From Sphingomonadales bacterium (GTDB lineage: Bacteria > Pseudomonadota > Alphaproteobacteria > Sphingomonadales > Sphingomonadaceae), in assembly GCA_024636595.1 (NCBI GenBank), contig JAGXGT010000141.1, positions 1-6,720 of the forward strand: 6,720 nucleotides of DNA, given 5' to 3'. Below are positions 1 to 5,837 of this stretch, piece by piece. A program made the position numbers and the translations under genes. The notes below the pieces were generated by a model. The model made no database searches. It was given only the letters and a program-made list of their open reading frames with translations, and had not been told where the DNA came from. The stretch's first letter is position 1, and each line of letters opens with the position of its first letter.

Positions 1-999
1 AGCTATAACAATCATGACGGCGTTCCGCTCAGCCTGTCGCGGATGCCGTCCGACACCCAATATGGCATCTTTGAGATGGGCATGAATCACGCCCACGAAC
101 TGTCGGCGCTGACTCGTCTGGTGCGGCCGCATGCCGCGATCATTACTGCCATCGCGCCGGCCCATATCGGCAATTTTTCCAATGGCGAGGAAGGCATTGC
201 CGATGCCAAAGCCGAGATATTCGAAGGCTTGATGCCCGGCGGCACCGCAATCATCCCGCACGATAGCCCGCACTATCAGCGGCTACGCAAGAAAGCGGAG
301 CGCTCCGCAGGCGAGGTGATCTCGTTCGGATTTGAGGCAGATGCCGATGTCCGCGCGATCGATGTGGTTGCCGCTCCCCGGGGTGGCTCGCTGGTCACCG
401 CAAAGCTTGGCGATCGCAGTCTCTGTTTCACGATTGCCGAGGCCGGGCTGCACTGGGTGTCCAATTCTTTGGCGATACTCGCCACAGTGCGCGCGGTCGG
501 CGGCGATCTTGCCTCAGCCGGGCTGGCGCTTGCCGAAATGAGCGGCATTGACGGGCGTGGCCGTCGTCATCAGATCGCGCTCAAATCCGGCGGCAAGGCG
601 ATAGTGATTGATGAAAGCTACAATGCCAATCCGGCCTCGATGAAGGCCACGCTGCAACATTTCGCTGCGGAGCCGGTTGCTGGCCGCAAGATTGTCCTTC
701 TGGGTGCAATGGGCGAGCTGGGTCAGCAATCCGCGCATTATCACGGTGCCTTGGCGGACGATATTCGACTGTCCGGAGCCGAAGCCATTATCTTGGTCGG
801 CGACGATATGACACATACTGCCGCGAAACTGGAACAGGGCCTTGATCGAGGCGTGAAAATGTCACATGCCAGCAACGCTTCGGAGGCGCTGACCGAGGTC
901 GCAAAATGGATCAGCGACGGAGACATCCTTCTGGTCAAGGGTTCAAATTATCTGGGGCTTTCCTCCGCGGTTTCCGCGTTGGTAAGCGGGGAGTATTGA
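1..999 (+). CDS. murF: UDP-N-acetylmuramoyl-tripeptide--D-alanyl-D-alanine ligase, 3' portion
   Basis: MurF is the cytoplasmic ATP-dependent ligase that joins D-Ala-D-Ala to the UDP-MurNAc-tripeptide, completing the pentapeptide. The reading frame is already open at base 1 (SYNNHDGVPL, the family's N-N-x-x-G-x-P-L substrate loop), so the gene begins upstream. About 332 residues are present; the N-terminal domain and the GKT-type P-loop are missing. Visible Mur-ligase marks (fragment numbering) are EMGMNH at 25-30, a TAIAPAHIGNF stretch at 49-59, and GIADAKAEIF at 65-74, whose Lys70 fits the carbamylated lysine of the family. IDESYNANPASM at 203-214, LGAMGELG at 234-241 and LVKGS at 311-315 belong to the C-terminal ligase domain. 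An ATG at 43 is internal, since homology extends before it. The TGA stop overlaps the mraY ATG by one base. No frameshift or damage is seen. The SYNAN signature and the position before mraY make MurE or FolC unlikely. Confidence 0.96.
   Translation, partial: SYNNHDGVPLSLSRMPSDTQYGIFEMGMNHAHELSALTRLVRPHAAIITAIAPAHIGNFSNGEEGIADAKAEIFEGLMPGGTAIIPHDSPHYQRLRKKAERSAGEVISFGFEADADVRAIDVVAAPRGGSLVTAKLGDRSLCFTIAEAGLHWVSNSLAILATVRAVGGDLASAGLALAEMSGIDGRGRRHQIALKSGGKAIVIDESYNANPASMKATLQHFAAEPVAGRKIVLLGAMGELGQQSAHYHGALADDIRLSGAEAIILVGDDMTHTAAKLEQGLDRGVKMSHASNASEALTEVAKWISDGDILLVKGSNYLGLSSAVSALVSGEY
988..993 (+). promoter_or_regulatory. Ribosome binding site of mraY
   Basis: A GGGGAG stretch lies inside the murF 3' end, five bases before the ATG at 999. 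It is a good Shine-Dalgarno match at a usual distance. It supports the start at 999 over the in-frame upstream ATG at 906. Confidence 0.7.
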
Positions 1000-2069
1000 T
1001 GTTTTATTTGCTGGCTCAATGGCTTGAATTCGAAGGCATTTTCAATGTATTTCGCTACCTGAGCTTTCGCTCCGGTGCCGCCGTATCGACCTCCCTGTTC
1101 ATCGGCCTGCTGATTGGCCCCAAGTTCATCAACATGCTGCGCATGCGGCAGGGCAAGGGACAGCCGATCCGCGAGGACGGCCCGATCACCCATCTCAAAA
1201 AGGCGGGTACGCCAACCATGGGCGGCCTGATGATCCTGATTTCGGTAGTTCTGTCGCTGCTGCTGTGGATGGATCTCAGCAATATATTCGTATGGGCGTG
1301 CATTTTTGTGACCCTCGGCTTTGGCGCGATTGGCTTCATGGATGATTATGACAAGGTCCGCAAAGCCAGCCACAAGGGCATTCCGGGCCGGGTCCGGCTG
1401 TTGCTCGAATTTGTCATCGCCGGTTTCGCCACCTGGCTGATCGTACAGCAAATCGGCACCAGCCTGTATGTTCCCTTCTTCAACGACGTGCAGATCGATC
1501 TTGGCTATTTCTACATACCGTTTGCCATGTTCGTGATCGTTGGCGCCGGCAATGCGGTCAATCTGACCGATGGTCTTGATGGTCTTGCGACCATGCCGGT
1601 GGTAATTGCCAGCGCGACCTTTCTGGTGCTCGTGTACCTGTCCGGTAATGCGGTTTTCTCCGAATATCTGGGCATTCCGTTCGTGCGCGGCGCCGGCGAA
1701 CTGGCGATTTTTTGCGCCTGCGTGATCGGTGCCTGTCTCGCCTTTCTGTGGTTCAATGCGCCGCCAGCCGCCGTTTTCATGGGTGATACCGGCAGTCTGG
1801 CGCTGGGCGGCGCGCTCGGCGCGATTGCCGTGTCGATCCATCACGAAATCGTACTCGCGCTGGTTGGGGGCCTGTTCGTGCTCGAAGCGGTTTCGGTCAT
1901 TGTCCAGGTGTTCTTCTTCAAGCGTACCGGTCGCCGCGTGTTCCGCATGGCGCCGATCCATCACCACTTTGAACAGCTTGGCTGGTCCGAATCCACCATT
2001 GTGATCCGCTTCTGGATCATCAGCCTGGTGCTCGCGCTGGCCGGATTGGCGACGTTGAAACTGAGATGA
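999..2069 (+). CDS. mraY: Phospho-N-acetylmuramoyl-pentapeptide-transferase (lipid I synthase)
   Basis: MraY is an integral inner-membrane enzyme that transfers phospho-MurNAc-pentapeptide from UDP to undecaprenyl phosphate, giving lipid I. The 356-residue product matches the family's usual length of about 360. Conserved motifs appear in order: TPTMGGLM at 71-78, FMDDYDK at 113-119 with the paired catalytic-site aspartates D115/D116, NAVNLTDGLDGLA at 185-197, MGDTGSLALGG at 261-271, and the PIHHHFE histidine motif at 319-325. About ten hydrophobic segments are recognisable, at roughly 24-45, 74-92, 95-113, 132-151, 171-187, 197-216, 235-252, 265-281, 284-305 and 333-353. The start at 999 is chosen for its TGATG overlap with murF, its nearby GGGGAG and the expected length. 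Starting at 906 would add 31 polar residues buried in murF. The stop overlaps the murD start (ATGA). The motifs set it apart from WecA-type transferases. Confidence 0.98.
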   Translation: MFYLLAQWLEFEGIFNVFRYLSFRSGAAVSTSLFIGLLIGPKFINMLRMRQGKGQPIREDGPITHLKKAGTPTMGGLMILISVVLSLLLWMDLSNIFVWACIFVTLGFGAIGFMDDYDKVRKASHKGIPGRVRLLLEFVIAGFATWLIVQQIGTSLYVPFFNDVQIDLGYFYIPFAMFVIVGAGNAVNLTDGLDGLATMPVVIASATFLVLVYLSGNAVFSEYLGIPFVRGAGELAIFCACVIGACLAFLWFNAPPAAVFMGDTGSLALGGALGAIAVSIHHEIVLALVGGLFVLEAVSVIVQVFFFKRTGRRVFRMAPIHHHFEQLGWSESTIVIRFWIISLVLALAGLATLKLR

Positions 2070-3400
2070 TTGTCTCCCCCGCCTTTGCCGGAAAACGCTA
2101 TGCCATCCTCGGATTGGCCCGATCCGGCATGGCGGTGCTCGAAAGCCTGCACGCGAGTGGCGCAGAATTGCTCGCCTGGGACAATCGCGAAGAATTGCGC
2201 GAGAGCGTCGCCGACAAGGTGCTGATTGCCGACCCCCTGGAATCCGATCTGACCGGTTATGACGCAATTGTTGTATCTCCGGGCGTGCCGCTGAACAGCC
2301 ACCCGATTGCCCGCAAGGCCAAAGCCGACGGCGTGCCGATCATCGGAGACATTGAGCTCTTTGCTCAGGCGCGATCGGCGTTGCCACCGCATCGGGTCGT
2401 CGGCATCACCGGCACCAATGGCAAGTCGACCACGACCGCGCTTGTTCATCACATATTGGCAAGCGCCGGCGTGCCGACCGTGATGGGCGGCAATATCGGT
2501 CTGCCGATCCTGTCGCAAGAGCCCCTCCCGGAGGGCGGCGTCTATGTACTGGAGCTCTCCAGTTACCAGATCGATCTGACCAACAGCCTCGATTGCGATG
2601 TCGCGCTGCTGGTCAATATCAGTCCCGACCATCTCGATCGCTATGACGGCTTTGACGGATATGCGGCGGCAAAAGCCCGCCTGTTCGATATGCTGGGCTC
2701 CGATCACACGGCGATCTTCGCCAGTCCAGATGGCAAGACTCAATTGGCTTTGCAAGGCTTGCGCGATCTGGGCAGGGTGCAACATATCGTCGACACAAGT
2801 GCGCGCGAAATTGCCGGGCAACCGGATTGGCCATCGCTGCAAGGCCCCCATAATCTGCAAAATGCCATCGCGGCCGTCGCTACCGTCGAGGCGCTGGGCA
2901 TCGACGAAGCGCAATGGCGCCCCGCTTTGGAAGCCTTTACCGGTTTGCCGCACCGCATGGAGCGGATTGCGGAATCCGATGGCGTCTTGTTTGTCAACGA
3001 CAGCAAGGCAACCAACCCGGCCTCAACCGGTCCGGCGCTAGGGGCCTATCCGAAAATTCACTGGATATTGGGGGGCCTGCCGAAAAGTGACAGTCTGACG
3101 GAGTGCGAGCCCTACTACGATAATGTCGTCCGTGCTTATACCATCGGTGAAGCTGGGCCATTGTTCGGGAAATTGCTGGCCGATCATGTGCCGGTTGAAT
3201 CCTGTGAAATGATGCTGACCGCAGTGCAACGGGCGGCTGCCAATGCGAGCCCCGGCGATGTGATATTGCTGTCACCGGCCTGTGCTTCTTTCGACCAGTT
3301 CCGGGACTTTGAAGCGCGCGGCAATTGTTTTCGTTGCGCGGTCAATTCGGTGATCGAGAACAAGCTGATCGGTACCGCCAAAGGGGAGGTAACGCGATGA
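2066..3400 (+). CDS. murD: UDP-N-acetylmuramoyl-L-alanine--D-glutamate ligase
   Basis: MurD is the cytoplasmic ATP-dependent ligase that adds D-glutamate to UDP-MurNAc-L-Ala. The 444 residues fit the family (about 440-460). The N-terminal UDP-binding domain has a Rossmann-like start, YAILGLARSG at 12-21, and SPGVP at 71-75. The central domain has the P-loop GTNGKST at 116-122, GGNIGLP at 141-147, ELSSYQ at 163-168 and NISPDHLDRY at 184-193. Lys203 in AAKARLF fits the carbamylated lysine. The C-terminal domain has GPHNLQN at 260-266, GLPHRME at 293-299, NDSKATNP at 311-318, LGGLPKSDSL at 335-344 and SPACASFDQF at 403-412. The ATG at 2066 gives a 4-base overlap with mraY. Its ribosome binding site is weak, so translation probably depends on coupling to mraY. 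ELSSYQ together with NDSKATNP is specific for MurD rather than MurC, MurE or MurF. No lesions are visible. Confidence 0.98.
   Translation: MIVSPAFAGKRYAILGLARSGMAVLESLHASGAELLAWDNREELRESVADKVLIADPLESDLTGYDAIVVSPGVPLNSHPIARKAKADGVPIIGDIELFAQARSALPPHRVVGITGTNGKSTTTALVHHILASAGVPTVMGGNIGLPILSQEPLPEGGVYVLELSSYQIDLTNSLDCDVALLVNISPDHLDRYDGFDGYAAAKARLFDMLGSDHTAIFASPDGKTQLALQGLRDLGRVQHIVDTSAREIAGQPDWPSLQGPHNLQNAIAAVATVEALGIDEAQWRPALEAFTGLPHRMERIAESDGVLFVNDSKATNPASTGPALGAYPKIHWILGGLPKSDSLTECEPYYDNVVRAYTIGEAGPLFGKLLADHVPVESCEMMLTAVQRAAANASPGDVILLSPACASFDQFRDFEARGNCFRCAVNSVIENKLIGTAKGEVTR
3382..3390 (+). promoter_or_regulatory. Ribosome binding site of ftsW
   Basis: AGGGGAGGT sits six bases before the ATG at 3397 and is the strongest Shine-Dalgarno sequence in the window. 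It lies inside the end of murD. It decides the ftsW start in favour of 3397 over the in-frame ATG at 3325. Confidence 0.8.
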
Positions 3401-4656
3401 GCCTATCTGAACAAGGCGGCGGACCGGCCAGCCCGCTTCCGGAAATTGCTGGCGGCCTCAAGAAAAAGCGTTTCCAGTTGCAATCCCGCCTCGGGCGCAG
3501 TGATCGGTCGCCGCTGGCGATCTGGTTCTGGGAACTGGACCGGGTGTTGCTTGGACTGATTCTGACGCTGGTCGCGATCGGCCTGATCGCCGTGGCCGCA
3601 GCTTCGCCCGTCACAGCGCTGAAGCAAAGCACCGCAGCGGTCACCGTCGAGCCGCTCTATTATTTTTATCGCCAGCTCGGCTGGGTGATCGTCGGTGTCC
3701 CGTTGATGCTGGTGGTTTCGATGCTGCCCAAGGAACAGGCCCGGCGGTTCGCGATCTTGGCGGCTCTGGTGGCGTTCATCCTGCTGTTTCTGGTGCCGGT
3801 GTTCGGCAAATCGGTCAACGGCGCGCAGCGCTGGATTGGCTATGGTTTCGCAACGATCCAGCCGGGCGAGTTTCTCAAGCCGCTGTACGCCGTGACACTG
3901 GCATGGCTGCTGTCACTCAGAATCAAGGATCCTGCTTTACCGGTGATTTCGCTATCGGTGATCCTGACCGGGATCATCGCCATCCTTATGATGATGCAGC
4001 CCAATCTGGGCGAAACGATCCTGATCTGCGGTATCTGGTTTGCGGTGATGACCGTCTCGGGTCTGTCGGCGCGCTTGATCGCAGCGATCGGCATCGCGGG
4101 TGTCGGCGGTCTGGTCGGCGCCTATTTCCTCTATCCGGTGGCGACCCAGCGGATCAATGCATGGCTGTTCGGCGGCGGCGAATATGATCAGGTGATGCTC
4201 GCGCACAAGGCACTGACAGGCGGCGGATTGCTCGGCACCGGACCGGGACTCGGGACGGCCAAATTCAAGCTGCCGGAGGCGCATACCGACTATATTTTCT
4301 CGGTCATCGGCGAAGAATTCGGCCTGCTCGCCTGTATGGCCATAGCGCTGGTATATCTCGCGATCATCGTCCGCGTATTTCTGCGTCTGCTCGACGAGGA
4401 GGATAATTTTATCATACTCGCCGTCTCCGGCCTGACCGCGCAGTTCGGCGGACAGGCCCTGATCAACATGGCGGTCAATCTGCAGCTTTTTCCCTCGAAA
4501 GGCATGACTCTGCCCTTGGTCAGCTACGGCGGATCATCGATTCTCGCGCTCTGTATCGGCATCGGACTTTTGCTCGCATTTACCCGGCGGAACCCGTATC
4601 TTGACCGTTCACAATATGTCTCGGCCTGGCCCGAGCGAGGACGGATAGCGGTATGA
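3397..4656 (+). CDS. ftsW: SEDS-family peptidoglycan glycosyltransferase, cell division protein FtsW
   Basis: FtsW is the polytopic SEDS protein of the divisome. With its partner transpeptidase FtsI (PBP3) it polymerises lipid II into septal glycan. The 419 residues match the usual FtsW length. A polar, Lys/Arg-rich cytoplasmic N-terminus (about 1-48) precedes roughly ten membrane segments from about 50 to 397. Family motifs are NGAQRWI at 141-147, QPGEFLKP at 155-162, QPNLGET at 201-207, and the large periplasmic loop ending in LPEAHTDYIF at 292-301. Asp298 lines up with the catalytic aspartate of SEDS enzymes (Asp297 in E. coli FtsW). GGQALINMAVNLQLFPSKGMTLPLVSYGGSS follows at 351-381. RodA is the close relative, but the position between murD and murG identifies FtsW. 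The start overlaps the murD stop (ATGA) and has a strong ribosome binding site. At the variable family positions it has QPG-E and QPN, where many relatives read QPS/A-E and QPD. Confidence 0.97.
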   Translation: MSLSEQGGGPASPLPEIAGGLKKKRFQLQSRLGRSDRSPLAIWFWELDRVLLGLILTLVAIGLIAVAAASPVTALKQSTAAVTVEPLYYFYRQLGWVIVGVPLMLVVSMLPKEQARRFAILAALVAFILLFLVPVFGKSVNGAQRWIGYGFATIQPGEFLKPLYAVTLAWLLSLRIKDPALPVISLSVILTGIIAILMMMQPNLGETILICGIWFAVMTVSGLSARLIAAIGIAGVGGLVGAYFLYPVATQRINAWLFGGGEYDQVMLAHKALTGGGLLGTGPGLGTAKFKLPEAHTDYIFSVIGEEFGLLACMAIALVYLAIIVRVFLRLLDEEDNFIILAVSGLTAQFGGQALINMAVNLQLFPSKGMTLPLVSYGGSSILALCIGIGLLLAFTRRNPYLDRSQYVSAWPERGRIAV

Positions 4657-5837
4657 GTTTTTCGAAACATTATGTTTTGGCGGCGGGCGGCACCGGCGGC
4701 CATATGATCCCCGCCTATGCGCTGGCCAAGGAGCTGACTTTGCGTGGCCATCGGGTCGCACTGATCACCGATGCGCGCGGCGAAAAAATACCCGGCATGA
4801 TCAGCGACGGTCAGGTCCATGTGCTGCCTGCGGGCCGTATCACCAAGGATCCGCGTAGCTGGCTGGGCGGCGTTCGGGCGATTCTCAAGGGCCGCCGGAT
4901 GGCGATGCAGCTCTATGAAACATTCCAGCCGTCGGCGATTATCGGCTTTGGCGGCTATCCGGCCTATCCCGCGCTGCTCGCTGCGAACAGCCGGGATATT
5001 CCGACCATAGTCCACGAACAGAATGCGGTGCTGGGCCGGGTCAACCGGCTTGCGGCGCGTTCGGTCAATGCTATTGCTACCGCCTATCCAGATGTCCTGC
5101 GGATAAAGCCGAAATATCAGGACAAGGTCCATCTGGTTGGCAACCCGGTGCGCGAGGAAGTGGTCGCGCTGCGAACCGAGCCTTATCCCGCTTTGTCCGA
5201 AGAAGGTATTTTCCGCGTGCTGGTCACCGGCGGCAGTCAGGGTGCGTCAATCCTGTCCGACGTCGTGCCGGACGCGATGGCGATGCTGCCAATGCACTTG
5301 CGCCGCCGCCTGCAGATCACCCAGCAATGCCGCGAAGATGATATCGAGCGTGTACGGGCGAAATATGCCGAACATGATATCCCGGCGGAACTGGCTACCT
5401 ATCTGCCCGACTTGCCGCAGCGTCTTGGCTGGGCGCATCTGGTGATTGGCCGGGCAGGGGCCTCGACGATTGCCGAACTGACCACTGCCGGTCGTCCGGC
5501 GATCCTGATTCCGCTGCCGAGCGCGATGGACGATCACCAGACCTATAACGTCAAAGAAATGGTCGCATCCGGCGGCGCGCGGGCGATTTCCCAGTCGCGC
5601 TTCACCGCCAAGGAGCTCGCAAAGCAGATGCAGAAAATGGCCTTGCAGCCAGGCGCACTCGAAAATGCCGCACGCTTTGCAGCGAAATGCGGTCGGCCCG
5701 AAGCGGTCAATGATCTCGCCGATCTGGTCGAAAGCATCGGCACCTCGCCGCTGGGCACGACGATGAAGGTTGAGAAAGAAATGCCGAATCCATTGGCGTC
5801 CCGCAAAGAAGCGCTGGCTAAGGATATTGCACAGTGA
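4653..5837 (+). CDS. murG: UDP-N-acetylglucosamine--lipid I GlcNAc transferase (lipid II synthase)
   Basis: MurG is a GT28-family, GT-B-fold enzyme on the cytoplasmic face of the membrane. It adds GlcNAc from UDP-GlcNAc to lipid I, producing lipid II. The N-terminal acceptor domain shows the glycine loop GGTGGHMIPA at 12-21, GFGGYPAYPAL at 98-108 and HEQNAVLGRVNRLAA at 121-135. The C-terminal donor domain shows VTGGSQGAS at 191-199, TQQCREDD at 223-230, GRAGASTIAE at 266-275 and DDHQTYN at 293-299. Glu275 corresponds to the ribose-binding glutamate E269 of E. coli. At 394 residues it exceeds the E. coli enzyme (355), partly through a charged C-terminal tail from about residue 365. The ATG overlaps the ftsW stop (ATGA). 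A GAGG at 4637-4640 lies rather far upstream, so coupling to ftsW is likely. The frame is intact and the assignment is secure. Confidence 0.98.
   Translation: MSFSKHYVLAAGGTGGHMIPAYALAKELTLRGHRVALITDARGEKIPGMISDGQVHVLPAGRITKDPRSWLGGVRAILKGRRMAMQLYETFQPSAIIGFGGYPAYPALLAANSRDIPTIVHEQNAVLGRVNRLAARSVNAIATAYPDVLRIKPKYQDKVHLVGNPVREEVVALRTEPYPALSEEGIFRVLVTGGSQGASILSDVVPDAMAMLPMHLRRRLQITQQCREDDIERVRAKYAEHDIPAELATYLPDLPQRLGWAHLVIGRAGASTIAELTTAGRPAILIPLPSAMDDHQTYNVKEMVASGGARAISQSRFTAKELAKQMQKMALQPGALENAARFAAKCGRPEAVNDLADLVESIGTSPLGTTMKVEKEMPNPLASRKEALAKDIAQ
5819..5824 (+). promoter_or_regulatory. Ribosome binding site of murC
   Basis: TAAGGA, inside the end of murG, lies nine bases before the GTG at 5834. 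The spacing favours that GTG over the next in-frame GTG at 5843, which would be 18 bases away. Confidence 0.65.

Noticed and set aside
906..998. Upstream ATG of the mraY frame at 906
   Set aside because: It would add 31 polar residues deep inside murF. The start at 999 has a proper ribosome binding site, the TGATG overlap and the family's length.
948..2267. A 439-residue open frame on the minus strand across mraY, longer than mraY itself
   Set aside because: The translation is rich in Arg, Gln, His and Ala with no recognisable domain, which is typical of the antisense of a GC-rich hydrophobic gene. The + strand encodes a full MraY with all its motifs.
1961..2953. A 330-residue minus-strand open frame across murD
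   Set aside because: It lies antisense to motif-complete murD, shows low-complexity shadow composition and has no ribosome binding site or context.
3325..3396. Upstream ATG of the ftsW frame at 3325
   Set aside because: It would add 24 residues that are a frame-shifted reading of the conserved murD end. The 3397 start has the strongest Shine-Dalgarno in the window and the ATGA overlap.
4524..5132. Minus-strand open frames of about 200 residues over murG (4524-5132 and 5247-5864)
   Set aside because: Both are antisense shadows of murG, with no domain signature.
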